From Longimicrobium sp. (lineage in GTDB: Bacteria; Gemmatimonadota; Gemmatimonadetes; Longimicrobiales; Longimicrobiaceae), in assembly GCF_036388275.1 (NCBI RefSeq), contig NZ_DASVSF010000089.1, forward strand, positions 1 through 64,000: a stretch of 64,000 nt of DNA, in the 5' to 3' direction. Shown one piece after another: positions 1 to 8,029 of this stretch (position 1 is the first letter of the stretch; every line of letters begins with the position of its first letter). Both the position numbers and the translations under genes were made by a program. Under the pieces are notes generated by a model, which saw nothing but the letters and a program-made list of their open reading frames with translations, was not told where the DNA came from and made no database searches.

Positions 1-252
1 GCAAAAATGCCGTGGGAGCGTAGGTTTGAGGCCGCGTCAAACCCGTCGTCGACGTAGGAGTGTGTGGCGTCTACGCACCGGAATGCGCGCTGCTCCGTCT
101 CCCGAGTGGACGCAGATGAGGGCCAAACCCCTGCTGTCACCTTGGTTTTGGGCGTCCCTGGCCCGATACAAAGATGTGGGTAATGGTAGGCTGCGCAGGG
201 GAGGGGGAGACCTTTCGATCGCGTTATCCTGGCCGCGTGCACTCGACTCGCA

Positions 253-320
253 CGTGCAGTCCGCGAAGGCGGACTTCGGGCCGTCGTTGCCGCGAATTCA
301 TTCGCCCCAGCGGATTCGGG
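253..320. repeat. Dispersed repeat E, copy 1
   Basis: It contains the small hairpin GTCCGCGAAGGCGGAC followed after about 25 nt by CGAATTCATTCGCCC. Related copies occur at 13635-13700 and 54285-54345, all in gene gaps. This copy differs in the middle (CTTCGGGCCGTCGTTGCC rather than ATCGTGTGGTCGTTGCAG). Confidence 0.7.
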
Positions 321-411
321 GCCTCAGCACCGTTATCGAGGCTGCACCGGTCCCGCTTCCGCACTCACGCACTCACGCACTTTCGCACTTTCGCACTATC
401 CCTTACTCTTT

Positions 412-441
412 CGGGGACCCGGCGCGCGCGCCGGGTCCCCG
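412..441. terminator. Perfect GC palindrome, terminator-like
   Basis: A 14-bp GC stem, CGGGGACCCGGCGC and its complement, separated by 4 nt. No T-run follows. It could end transcription from a gene upstream of the window, or be an extragenic palindrome. Confidence 0.4.
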
Positions 442-472
442 ATCTCGTTCCCGTCCCCACCCCCGAGGTCCC

Positions 473-940
473 GTGCGTCCCTGGAAACTGGTTGCTCTGG
501 TGCTGGTCGCGCTTCCCTTGGCCGCGTGCGGAGGCGGCGGCGCGGGAGTGGGTGGCGGGCCCGCCCCGGCCGGCCTGCAAGCCGCGGCGCCGGCATCGGC
601 CGTCGAGCAGTTCATGGGCTTCGCCAAGCAGGAGCGCTTCACCGAGATGGGCTACCTGTTCGGCTCCGTCCGCGGCCCCCTGGCCGAGTCGCAGGCCCCG
701 CAGCGGGTCGCCCGGCGGATGCAGGCCATCGCGCGGGTCATCCGCCACGACTCGTTCTCGCTCAGCGGCATGGTGCCAACGCCGGGCCGCCCCAACGCGC
801 GCACCATCATGGTGGAAATGCGCCAGGGCCGCCGCACCGTGCAGGTGCCCTTCGTCGTCGTCCAGGGCCCGGGCGGCTCGTGGCTGGTGGAGCAGGTGGA
901 CCTGGAGGCCATCTCGCGCGAGCAGACCCGCCGCAGCTGA
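473..940 (+). CDS. Hypothetical lipoprotein
   Basis: A 155-residue protein read from a GTG at 473, chosen because it places a basic N-terminus (MRPWK), a hydrophobic stretch and a clear lipobox (LPLAAC) at the start. The cysteine would be lipidated and the mature chain exported. The mature part begins Gly/Ala/Pro-rich, then has a compact alpha/beta-looking region of about 110 residues (QFMGFAKQERFTEMGYLFGS onward) that resembles small NTF2-like or DUF4878-like folds, but I do not recognise the family firmly. It converges on the epimerase gene and shares a bidirectional terminator with it. Confidence 0.7.
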   Translation: MRPWKLVALVLVALPLAACGGGGAGVGGGPAPAGLQAAAPASAVEQFMGFAKQERFTEMGYLFGSVRGPLAESQAPQRVARRMQAIARVIRHDSFSLSGMVPTPGRPNARTIMVEMRQGRRTVQVPFVVVQGPGGSWLVEQVDLEAISREQTRRS

Positions 941-957
941 TCGGCCCGGGCGGACGA

Positions 958-1000
958 CGAACGGCGGCACGAGGGCGAATCGCTCTCGTGCCGCCGTTCG
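958..1000. terminator. Bidirectional terminator
   Basis: A 16-bp perfect stem, CGAACGGCGGCACGAG and its complement, with an 11-nt loop, followed by CTTTTG. It lies between two convergent genes. Confidence 0.85.
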
Positions 1001-1016
1001 CTTTTGTGCCCCGCGG

Positions 1017-1427
1017 TCAGTGCCCGCCGGCCTGCAGCAGCTCGGTGAGCACCCCGCCGGTGGACTTCGGGTGGATGAACGCCACCAGGTGCCCCGCGGC
1101 GCCGCGGCGGGGCGCCTCGTCGATCAGCTGCCGGCCCTCCGCGCGGTAGCGGGCCAGCTCGGCGGCCAGGTCGGGGACGCGGTAGCACAGATGGTGCATC
1201 CCCGGGCCACGCTTCGCCAGGAACTTGGCGACGGCCGAATCGTCGCGGGTGGGGGCCAGCAGCTCCAGGCGGCCCTCGCCGGTGCCCAGGAAGACCACCT
1301 CCACCCCCTGGGATTCCACGCGCTCGCGGCCATGCCCCTTGTGGCCGGTGATAGATTCGAAGACGGGGAGCGATTCGTCCAGCGAGTGCACCGCGATTCC
1401 CACGTGGTCCAGCGCCCGCTCGGTCAA
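1017..1427 (-). CDS. mce: Methylmalonyl-CoA epimerase
   Basis: A 136-residue member of the vicinal-oxygen-chelate (glyoxalase) fold that interconverts (2R)- and (2S)-methylmalonyl-CoA in propionate and branched-chain catabolism. Family hallmarks are visible: LDHVGIAVHSLDESL at the N-terminus with the first metal histidine, GPGMHHLCYRVPDL with the central histidine pair, and the C-terminal HPKSTGGVLTELLQ carrying the metal glutamate. Length fits the usual 130-150 residues. The start is a TTG preceded by GGAGG five bases upstream. It is divergent from thioredoxin. No mutase gene is in the window. Confidence 0.93.
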   Translation of the reverse strand: MTERALDHVGIAVHSLDESLPVFESITGHKGHGRERVESQGVEVVFLGTGEGRLELLAPTRDDSAVAKFLAKRGPGMHHLCYRVPDLAAELARYRAEGRQLIDEAPRRGAAGHLVAFIHPKSTGGVLTELLQAGGH

Positions 1428-1475
1428 GGAGACCTCCAGTGTCGGTTCGGGGTATTCGATTTTCAGATGACAGGC

Positions 1476-1498
1476 CAGCCGCTACAGGATAGCGGCTG
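1476..1498. promoter_or_regulatory. Operator-like inverted repeat
   Basis: A perfect 9-bp inverted repeat, CAGCCGCTA-5nt-TAGCGGCTG, sits in the 116-bp gap between divergent mce and trxA. Position and symmetry suit a repressor site or an mRNA hairpin in the trxA leader. No T-run follows it. Confidence 0.4.
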
Positions 1499-1543
1499 AG
1501 GCACCGGGCCCGCGAGGCCCATGAACGGGGAAGGAATATTCAA

Positions 1544-1882
1544 ATGGCTGATAGCGAAAACCTCATGGAGATCACCGACGGCAACTTCCAGTCGGAGATC
1601 GCCGGCGCGCAAGGGCTTGCGATGGTCGACTTCTGGGCGGAGTGGTGCGCCCCCTGCCGCCTGATCGGCCCCTCCGTGGCCCAGCTGGCGGACCAGTACG
1701 CCGGCCAGGTGAAGGTGGGCAAGCTGGACGTGGACAACAACCAGCGCACCGCCGCGCAGTTCAACGTGCGCTCCATCCCCACCATCCTGTTCTTCAAGGA
1801 CGGCCAGGTGGTAGACACCATCGTCGGCGCGCAGCCCAAGCAGATGCTGGAGCGCAAGCTTCAGGAGCACCTGGCCGCCTGA
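1544..1882 (+). CDS. trxA: Thioredoxin
   Basis: A 112-residue cytoplasmic thioredoxin, the usual size. It shows the canonical active site W34-C-A-P-C38 after VDFWAE, the buried aspartate region, and the cis-proline segment RSIPTILFFKDG. It reduces protein disulfides using electrons from thioredoxin reductase. The ATG is preceded by GGGGAAGGA at good spacing. A strong hairpin follows the stop, so it is a monocistronic unit. The only reductase-like gene in the window (26466) lacks redox cysteines and is unlikely to be its partner. Confidence 0.97.
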   Translation: MADSENLMEITDGNFQSEIAGAQGLAMVDFWAEWCAPCRLIGPSVAQLADQYAGQVKVGKLDVDNNQRTAAQFNVRSIPTILFFKDGQVVDTIVGAQPKQMLERKLQEHLAA

Positions 1883-1894
1883 CGTTGCATTCGG

Positions 1895-1923
1895 AAGGGC
1901 CGGGGCCGCGCGCCCCGGCCCTT
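1895..1923 (+). terminator. Rho-independent terminator of trxA
   Basis: A 12-bp perfect GC stem (AAGGGCCGGGGC and its complement) with a 5-nt loop and a short TTT tail, 12 nt after the trxA stop. Confidence 0.85.
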
Positions 1924-2073
1924 TCTCGCATTCCGCCCCGCGGATTGCGGATTGCCATCCCCCGAAAACTCCCGTCCGGCCGCACCCGATTGCGCCGCAA
2001 CGACTTGCGCCCGGGCACGGAACGTGACCCGTTTCTCCCGTCCGATCCCTCTCCATCGGCCGGCCGACCGCCC

Positions 2074-3051
2074 ATGATCTACCGCTTTCCCGCGGATTCC
2101 GCGTACCTGCCGCGGACGAAGCTGTCCTACGTGAACCTTCCGGGCATCCTGAGCGACGGGAAGCGCGATCGCTCCGCGCGCGTGCCCGGCTACGTGGCCG
2201 TGCAGCTGGGCGAACGCTGCTTCCTCGTCTTTCTGCGCGGAGGCGAGCCGTTCTTCGCGGCCCGCATCCATCCCGGCGGGCGGGGGCCGGCGGCGCTTTC
2301 CGAGGTGCTGCGCCTGTGCGCGACCGAGAGCGAGCGCGGCGAAGGCGGGCAGATCGGATACTACGGCGCATCCGAAGACCAGCTCCGGGCGATGGCATCC
2401 ACACTTTCCACCGAACCGCTGCCCTGGGCCGAGCCGCTGGACGCGGCGCGGCCCGAGCGGCTGTTCCCGCTGCTGCGCGAGCGCTCCTTTTCCGGCGTGC
2501 TGGAGCTGGCGGACGACGGGCGCCACCACTACCTGTCGTTTGACGACGGCGCGTTCCGCACCGGCTGGTTCAGTGAGCGCGCCGCCACGGTGCCCATCCC
2601 CGACTTCCTGCGCACCGTCTTCGACGTCGGCGCCGGGCTCAGGGCCACGCTGTATCCCCGCCTCGCCGAGCTGCCGGTGCTGGCCGGGCCCGGCTTCGTG
2701 GACCTGTACCGGCGGATGATCGGGGGCACCCTCCGCGAAGTGGCGCTGGCCACGGGGCGCGAGACCGCACTTGCCATGCTGCAGCGCGGGCAGGGACTGG
2801 CGGCCATGGAGCACCCGGTGGTGGCCTCGTTCGACATCACTCCGGAGGGGCGCGTGGCGGGCGATCCCGTCGCGTCACCCACCGCGCTAACGGACGGGGT
2901 GGCCGCCTGGCTGACGGAGGTGCTCATCTCCGCGTCCGACCATCACGGGGTGGATCCCGCCGCGCTGGTGGAGCGGGTGGCGCGCGACAGCCGGTTCGTG
3001 CTGCAGGAGCAGGGCTTCTTCGCCCGGCTTCCCTGGGCCGTGGCGCTCTGA
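2074..3051 (+). CDS. Hypothetical protein, possibly DUF4388/PATAN-like
   Basis: A 325-residue soluble protein from the ATG at 2074 (MIYRFPADSAYLPRTKLSYV). The N-terminal 85 residues look like a beta-rich sensory or adaptor domain. The segment from about residue 120 (RLFPLLRERSFSGVLELADDGRHHYLSFDDG) resembles DUF4388/PATAN-type 'effect-on-output' domains used in signalling proteins, which is inference. A helical C-terminus follows. Its stop and the GTG start of rsmI are separated by 2 bp, so the two genes are probably co-translated. I do not assign a function. Confidence 0.75.
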   Translation: MIYRFPADSAYLPRTKLSYVNLPGILSDGKRDRSARVPGYVAVQLGERCFLVFLRGGEPFFAARIHPGGRGPAALSEVLRLCATESERGEGGQIGYYGASEDQLRAMASTLSTEPLPWAEPLDAARPERLFPLLRERSFSGVLELADDGRHHYLSFDDGAFRTGWFSERAATVPIPDFLRTVFDVGAGLRATLYPRLAELPVLAGPGFVDLYRRMIGGTLREVALATGRETALAMLQRGQGLAAMEHPVVASFDITPEGRVAGDPVASPTALTDGVAAWLTEVLISASDHHGVDPAALVERVARDSRFVLQEQGFFARLPWAVAL

Positions 3052-3053
3052 GC

Positions 3054-3896
3054 GTGCCGGCGCTTTCCATCGTCAGCACGCCCATCGGCAACCTGGGAGA
3101 CATCACCCGGCGCGCGGCCGAAACCCTGGCCGCGGCCGACGTGGTGCTGGCCGAGGACACGCGGCGTACCGGGGGCCTGCTGAAGCACCTGGGCATCGAG
3201 ACGCGGCTGATGTCCGCCCACGAGCACAACGAGGCGTCGCGCGCCTCGCTCGTCGTCACCATGCTGCGCGAGGGCAAGAACGTGGCGCTCGTTTCCGACG
3301 CGGGGACGCCGCTGCTTTCCGATCCCGGGGCCCGCATCGTCCGCGAGGTGGTGGATGCGGGCTTCGACGTCGTCCCCATCCCCGGCGCCTCTGCCCTTCT
3401 CTCCGCGCTGGTGGCATCGGGAATCGAGGCGGAGTCGTTCACCTTCCACGGCTTTCCGCCGCGAAAGGGCCCCGAGCGCGCCGAGCTGCTGGAGGAGATC
3501 GCCGCCTCGCCCCGCGCCTCCGTGCTGTACGAGTCGCCCAACCGCGTCGGAAAGCTGCTGGCGGACCTGGCGGAGGCGGCCGGGGGCGAGCGGCGGGTGT
3601 GCGTGGCGCGCGAGCTGACCAAGATGCACGAGCAGTTCGTGCGCGGCACCCTGGCCGACGTCGCCACTCGCTACGCAGACGCGGACGTGCTGGGCGAGAT
3701 CGTCGTCGTGGTCGCCGGCCGCTCCGTGGACGCTGCGGCGGAGGGCGAGGTGGATGCGCTCGCCGCCCGCTCCGTCGCCGACGCGCTCCTGGCGCAGGGT
3801 CAATCGCCCAGCGCCATAGCCAAGGAGCTGCGCCGGCGGATGGGCATCTCCCGCAACGAAGCCTACCGCATCGCCCAGGAAGCCGCGGGCGGGTAG
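3054..3896 (+). CDS. rsmI: 16S rRNA (cytidine1402-2'-O)-methyltransferase
   Basis: A 280-residue tetrapyrrole-methylase-fold enzyme that 2'-O-methylates C1402 in the 16S rRNA decoding centre using SAM. Signature stretches are STPIGNLGDITRRA at the N-terminus, LAEDTRRTGGLLKHL, the VSDAGTPLLSDPG loop, VPIPGASALLSALVASG, and FHGFPPRKG. A C-terminal helical region (SPSAIAKELRRRMGISRNEAY) matches the usual RsmI tail. Start is GTG at 3054, chosen because it begins the conserved strand directly. It follows the 2074 gene by 2 bp. Confidence 0.95.
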   Translation: MPALSIVSTPIGNLGDITRRAAETLAAADVVLAEDTRRTGGLLKHLGIETRLMSAHEHNEASRASLVVTMLREGKNVALVSDAGTPLLSDPGARIVREVVDAGFDVVPIPGASALLSALVASGIEAESFTFHGFPPRKGPERAELLEEIAASPRASVLYESPNRVGKLLADLAEAAGGERRVCVARELTKMHEQFVRGTLADVATRYADADVLGEIVVVVAGRSVDAAAEGEVDALAARSVADALLAQGQSPSAIAKELRRRMGISRNEAYRIAQEAAGG

Positions 3897-3927
3897 GCCC
3901 TCTCCATCACCACCGATTCACCGATCG

Positions 3928-4317
3928 ATGGATCTCGGAAAGATCAACCGCGACTCGGAAGACCGCGCCGTCTGGTGGGCGGTCGGGGTCACCGTCCTCT
4001 TCGGCGCGACGGCGCTCCTCAACGCGGCTTCCGCGCAGTTGGAAGGGCACCCGCTCGCCAGTCGCATCGCGGTGCTGATTGCGCTGCTATTCTTCGGCCT
4101 GGCGTACGGCATCTACCGCGGCAGCCGCGCGGCAGCCATCGCCGTGGTCGTGGTGTTCGTGCTGGAGGCGGTCGCTAAGTACATCGCGTTCGGGTTCTGG
4201 GCGATGGGGCCGCTGTGGACGGCGATCTTCGGGGTGATCCTGTGGGCGGGAATGCGAGGCGTGTTCGCCCAGGCATCGCGGCCGCCCAATGGCTCGGGAG
4301 CAAGCCGCGCCGGCTGA
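3928..4317 (+). CDS. Small integral membrane protein
   Basis: A 129-residue protein with about four hydrophobic segments (roughly residues 17-35, 46-62, 68-88 and 92-110) and short loops. The N-terminus DLGKINRDSEDRAVWW is charged and likely cytoplasmic. It has the look of small DoxX-like or DUF-type membrane proteins but no motif I can name. It is in the same direction as rsmI (31-bp gap) and 30 bp before another small membrane protein, so it may be the second gene of one unit. Confidence 0.7.
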   Translation: MDLGKINRDSEDRAVWWAVGVTVLFGATALLNAASAQLEGHPLASRIAVLIALLFFGLAYGIYRGSRAAAIAVVVVFVLEAVAKYIAFGFWAMGPLWTAIFGVILWAGMRGVFAQASRPPNGSGASRAG

Positions 4318-4347
4318 CGGACAAGCGTTCGCGCCCTGCCATCCAAC

Positions 4348-4713
4348 ATGTTCTTTCTCTACAGCTACGGAGGGTTCCTGCTCGTAGTCGCAGGCATCCT
4401 GGAAATCACCCTCCTGCTCGTCCGCAGCGTAGTCGGGAGGAGGGGCACAGGCTACCTCGTGGGTGCGAGCCTGGTGCGCGCCATCTGTTACATGCCAGCG
4501 GGCGTCATGGTGGGCCACGGAGGGCTGCTCGCGCCGCTTCCGGCCGCGGCGATGTTCGGGCCCGTGGCATGGCCGGGGCTGCCGGGGGGCATCATCAGCT
4601 TTCTGCTGTTCGTCGTCATCTTCCTGGGTGGATCCCTGTTCGCGCGCGCCCTCAGAGCGGAGCGCGCCGCCTTGGCCACGGGGAATAGCGCAGGTTCGCA
4701 CGAGCCGGCGTGA
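4348..4713 (+). CDS. Small integral membrane protein
   Basis: A 121-residue protein with hydrophobic stretches near residues 4-26, 38-56, 60-75 and 82-101 and a basic C-terminal tail. The glycine-rich turn GLPGGIISFLLFVVIFLGG is the most distinctive part. Family not recognised. It starts 30 bp after the previous membrane-protein gene, and a hairpin follows its stop, consistent with the end of a transcription unit. Confidence 0.65.
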   Translation: MFFLYSYGGFLLVVAGILEITLLLVRSVVGRRGTGYLVGASLVRAICYMPAGVMVGHGGLLAPLPAAAMFGPVAWPGLPGGIISFLLFVVIFLGGSLFARALRAERAALATGNSAGSHEPA

Positions 4714-4725
4714 AGATGTGAATAC

Positions 4726-4765
4726 CGCGCCCGGCGGGGAGGTGTTAGCTTCCTCGCCGGGCGCG
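4726..4765 (+). terminator. Rho-independent terminator candidate
   Basis: An 11-bp stem, CGCGCCCGGCG and its complement, extended by GGA/TCC after one mismatch, with a short loop. It lies 13 nt after the membrane-protein stop. Confidence 0.7.
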
Positions 4766-4825
4766 TTCCGTTGACGGCGTCCACTGCCGCGGGAACGTGC
4801 TCACCGTTATCATTGTACCGAACGC

Positions 4826-5065
4826 ATGCCGAAGGAAAGGGCGATCTTCCAGGATGAGCAGGGACGCGGCTGGCTGGTGGAAATCCAGTACGGCCATCCC
4901 TCGCCGACGGAGCTGGGCATCTACGCGGCGCGCTTCCAGTGCCCCGAAGACCCCGCCGAGCCCGTGCGCGTGGGCTTCCTGCAGATCGACGCCGTGGAGA
5001 GCGGCGACGAGGAGATGCTGCGTGACGCGCTCGCCGAGAGCGATCCCGCGGAAGCCATCGGCTGA
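4826..5065 (+). CDS. Hypothetical small acidic protein
   Basis: A 79-residue soluble protein starting MPKERAIFQDEQGRGWLVEI. It reads as a small beta-rich domain followed by an acidic helix (ESGDEEMLRDALAESDPAEA). GC-rich wobble positions and a plausible ATG support it being coding. It lies 66 bp before the JAMM-helicase gene in the same direction, so it may be co-transcribed. No family recognised. Confidence 0.6.
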   Translation: MPKERAIFQDEQGRGWLVEIQYGHPSPTELGIYAARFQCPEDPAEPVRVGFLQIDAVESGDEEMLRDALAESDPAEAIG

Positions 5066-5131
5066 GGCCGTTCGAGCGGGCGGGCTGAACGATCGAGAGT
5101 CCGCCATCAACCCTGAAGGACCAACCCAGTA

Positions 5132-7675
5132 GTGGAAACCCGGCGATCCGCCGTCGACCTGTTCCTGAGCCCCGTGGCCGCCGAGCTGCTGAGGCGCGAG
5201 ATCGCTCGCGCGCGCGGCAACGAGGTGTGCTTCGTCGCGCGCATCGGCGAGGGGGGCGAGGTGGTGGAGCCGAAGGTGGTCGCCCGCGGGCACGCCTCGG
5301 CCGTGCTGGCGCTGGTGAAGAACCCCGAGCCCGGCGGGCTGCTGATCCACAACCACCCCTCCGGCATCCTGGAGCCGTCGGAGGCGGACTTCGGGGTGGC
5401 GGCGCGGCTGTGGGAGCAGGGGCTGGGGTTCGCCATCATCGACAACGACGCCACCGAGATGTACGTCGTCGTCGAGCCGCCGGACCCGGACGAGCACGAG
5501 CCGCTGGACCTGGACGCCATCGACGCCGACCTGGGCCCCGGCGGCCCGCTCGCCGGCCGCCATCCGCGCTACGAGGACCGCCCGCAGCAGCGCGCGCTCT
5601 CGCGGATGATCGGCCAATTGTACAACGACGGCGGCGTGGGCGTAGCCGAGGCGGGAACGGGAACGGGCAAGTCGGTGGCGTACCTGCTTCCCGCCATCCG
5701 CTGGGCCATCCAGAACCGCGAGCGTACGGTCGTCAGCACCAACACCATCAACCTGCAGGAGCAGCTAGTCGAAAAGGACCTGCCGCTCCTTCGCCGCGCC
5801 TTGGGGCAGCCCTTCCGCTTTACGCTGGTGAAGGGGCGCAGCAACTACGTCTCCATCCGCCGCGCGCTGCTGGCCAAGGAGAGCGCGGCGACGCTCTTCG
5901 AGCCCGAAAAGCAGGCGGAGCTGCAGGGGCTGCTGGAGTGGATGAACAAGACGGATGACGGCAGCCTGAGCGACCTGCCGTTCCGCCCGTCGTCGGAGGT
6001 GTGGGACGAGGTGCAGTCGGAAACGGACGTGTGCCTGCGCGCCAAGTGCCCCCACTACGAGGACTGCTTCTACCAGCGCGCGCGCCGCGAGGCGGCCTCG
6101 GCCGACATCGTGGTCGTCAACCACCACCTGCTCTTCAGCGACCTGGCCGTCCGCCGCCAGCAGGGCAACTACACGGCGCCCGCCGTGCTGCCCCAGTACA
6201 AGCGGCTGATCCTGGACGAGGCGCACAATTTGGAAGAGGCGGCGACCAGCCACCTGGGCTCCACCGTCAGCAAGCGTGGCCTGTTCCGCACGCTGCGGCG
6301 GCTGGAGATGCGCGGCAAGGGGCTGCTGCCGGCCTTCCGGGTGTCCATCGCCGCGGTGAAGAACGACCTGATCGCCCAGTCGGCGCTGGACCTGATCGAC
6401 GAGCGCATCACCCCGGCGCTGGACGGCGCGCGGGACCGCGGCGCGACCGTCTTCTCCTTCTTGGGCGACGTGTTCCTGGGCGGCGACCCGCTGATCCGCC
6501 TGGAAGACAACTTCGACGCGCACCCCATCTGGGCGCTGGGGCTGGACGAGGCGCTGACGGGGCTGCTGGACAACCTGAAGGACCTGCTGGGCGGGATGGA
6601 GCAGCTGCGCGAGCGCATCGCCGCCGACGAGCAGCTGAAGCAGGGCGTGGAGCCGCAGCTGGTGGAGCTGCGCGGGGCGGCGGGGCGCATCGAGGCGGCC
6701 ATGGACGCGTTGCGCTCCGGCCTGCGCCCGGGCGAGAGCAAGATGAAGATGGTGCGGTGGATGGAGCGCCAGCCGCCTCGGGACGGGCGCGAGGCCAACC
6801 TGACCATCAACGCCGCGCCGCTGGACCTGGCGTGGGTGCTTCGCGACGCGCTCTTCGAGAAGATCCCCACCGTCGTCCTGACGTCGGCCACGCTGGCGAC
6901 GCAGGGCAACTTCAGCTTCATGCGGCAGCGGCTGGGGATCGGCACCCAGTTCGCCGCCGACTACCACGTGGACGAGGCGGTTTTCCCGTCGCCCTTCGAC
7001 TACGACGAGCAGACGCTGGTCGTGGTGCCCACCGACCTGCCGATCCCCTCCGGCGAACACGACCCGCGCCACGACGAGGCCACGGTTCGCGCCACGCTGG
7101 AGCACGCGAAGATTTCGGACGGCGGCCTGTTCGTGCTCTTCACCAGCTACCGGGCGCTGCGGCACGTTGCGCAGGAGCTGCGGGCGCGGCGGGCGGACCT
7201 GCAGTGGCCGCTGTTCGTGCACGGCGAGGCGCCGCGGGCGCAGCTGGTGGAGCGGTTCGCGGCCTCGGGGCGGGGGATCCTGCTGGGGACCACGTCGTTC
7301 TGGGAGGGCGTGGACGTGCCCGGGCGGCCGCTGCGCGGGCTGATCATCCCCAAGCTGCCGTTCAAGGTGCCCAGCGAGCCGGTGACGGCGGCGCGCATCG
7401 AGGCGATCGAGGCGGCGGGCGGAAACTCGTTCGTGCAGTACATGCTTCCCCACGCGGCCATCCGCATGAAGCAGGGGTTCGGGCGGCTGGTGAGGTCGCG
7501 CGACGACATGGGCGTGGTGATGATCCTGGATGGGCGGATCGCGAAAAAGAGCTATGGGCGATATTTTCTGGACTCGCTGCCGCCCGCGCCCGTGGTGAAG
7601 GCGCCGTGGCAGCGGGTGAAGGAAGAGATGCTGCGATTCTACGGCGAGCGGACGGCGGTGCGGCGGGCGGGTTAG
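5132..7675 (+). CDS. JAMM metalloprotease-DinG/XPD helicase fusion
   Basis: An 847-residue fusion starting at GTG 5132. Residues 5-115 form a RadC/JAB-like domain with a complete JAMM zinc motif: E31, H73-N-H75, S83 and D86 in the exact HxH-x7-S-x2-D spacing. Residues about 145-845 are a superfamily 2 XPD/DinG DNA helicase: Walker A EAGTGTGKS (172-180), DEAH box 361-364, and C-terminal motifs TSATLA and GTTSFWEGVDVPG. The iron-sulfur region keeps C300, C305 and C311 in E. coli DinG spacing, but the position of the first ligand is Ser240 (KGRSNYVS). It probably unwinds R-loops, D-loops or damaged duplex. The role of the protease-like domain is unknown. Confidence 0.9.
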   Translation: METRRSAVDLFLSPVAAELLRREIARARGNEVCFVARIGEGGEVVEPKVVARGHASAVLALVKNPEPGGLLIHNHPSGILEPSEADFGVAARLWEQGLGFAIIDNDATEMYVVVEPPDPDEHEPLDLDAIDADLGPGGPLAGRHPRYEDRPQQRALSRMIGQLYNDGGVGVAEAGTGTGKSVAYLLPAIRWAIQNRERTVVSTNTINLQEQLVEKDLPLLRRALGQPFRFTLVKGRSNYVSIRRALLAKESAATLFEPEKQAELQGLLEWMNKTDDGSLSDLPFRPSSEVWDEVQSETDVCLRAKCPHYEDCFYQRARREAASADIVVVNHHLLFSDLAVRRQQGNYTAPAVLPQYKRLILDEAHNLEEAATSHLGSTVSKRGLFRTLRRLEMRGKGLLPAFRVSIAAVKNDLIAQSALDLIDERITPALDGARDRGATVFSFLGDVFLGGDPLIRLEDNFDAHPIWALGLDEALTGLLDNLKDLLGGMEQLRERIAADEQLKQGVEPQLVELRGAAGRIEAAMDALRSGLRPGESKMKMVRWMERQPPRDGREANLTINAAPLDLAWVLRDALFEKIPTVVLTSATLATQGNFSFMRQRLGIGTQFAADYHVDEAVFPSPFDYDEQTLVVVPTDLPIPSGEHDPRHDEATVRATLEHAKISDGGLFVLFTSYRALRHVAQELRARRADLQWPLFVHGEAPRAQLVERFAASGRGILLGTTSFWEGVDVPGRPLRGLIIPKLPFKVPSEPVTAARIEAIEAAGGNSFVQYMLPHAAIRMKQGFGRLVRSRDDMGVVMILDGRIAKKSYGRYFLDSLPPAPVVKAPWQRVKEEMLRFYGERTAVRRAG

Positions 7676-7696
7676 CGACGGTACACACCAGGGCTT

Positions 7697-7785
7697 TGTG
7701 GCGCCTCGGTGAGGGCCGGCGCATGCCTCGGCCGCCCCCCATCCCCAGCCCTTCCCCCGCAAACTGCGCGGGGGAAGGGAGCTAG
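7697..7785. repeat. Hairpin repeat A, copy 1
   Basis: A REP-like element ending in a 10-bp stem, CTTCCCCCGC-7nt-GCGGGGGAAG, preceded by GAGGGCCGGCGCATGCCTCG and CATCCCCAGCC. The second copy at 8030-8118 repeats nearly the whole 87-bp unit. Shorter copies occur at 10794-10844 and 46489-46534. Confidence 0.85.
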
Positions 7786-7820
7786 TGTGGAGCGCGTCCA
7801 AATCTCTGGTGCGATCGATC

Positions 7821-7890
7821 TGTCATCCTGAGGCCCAGGCGCACCGGGGTGGCCCGCAGCACATCCTGCGCGGGCCGAAGGATCTAGCGG
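7821..7890 (+). repeat. Split repeat C, copy 1
   Basis: Starts TGTCATCCTGAGGCCCAGGC and ends GGGCCGAAGGATCTAG, with a variable middle of about 30 nt. The same two ends occur at 10639-10706 and, inverted, at 13799-13864 and 54448-54514. Confidence 0.85.
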
Positions 7891-7982
7891 CGGACACGTA
7901 CCAGCCCGGGCGCGGCAGCGGTCACGGAACCAGAGGCCTCGGCTGCCGTGGGGCCCTCACCCGTCCTCGCTTATGCTCGTCC

Positions 7983-8016
7983 ACCCTCTCCCACAAACAG
8001 CGTGGGAGAGGGGGTA
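7983..8016. repeat. Hairpin repeat B, copy 1
   Basis: A hairpin formed by CCCTCTCCCAC and GTGGGAGAGGG around a short A-rich loop, then GGTAAAC. Related copies lie at 27783-27826 and 46400-46441. Confidence 0.75.
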
Positions 8017-8029
8017 AACCTCCCGGGGG

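Larger units (their letters stand above)
1..472. other. Gene-free leader with dispersed repeat and tandem 9-mers
   Basis: No convincing gene lies here; the open frame from 26 has no signal or domain before residue 150. The stretch holds a copy of the GTCCGCGAAGGCGGAC repeat (about 253-320), a short tandem of the type CGCACTCA/CGCACTTT at 361-400, and a perfect GC palindrome at 412-441 just before the first lipoprotein gene. Confidence 0.6.

Noticed and set aside
361..404. Short CGCACT tandem as a regulatory array
   Set aside because: Only four imperfect units, and a similar stretch at about 54215-54250 lies in another gap; it looks like simple-sequence drift.
26..472. Upstream extension of the first lipoprotein gene
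   Set aside because: It would add 149 low-complexity residues before the signal peptide and runs through a repeat.
5765..7801. A 678-codon open frame on the minus strand
   Set aside because: It is antisense to the JAMM-helicase gene and is rich in His/Arg/Gln as expected for a mirrored GC-rich frame, with no domains.
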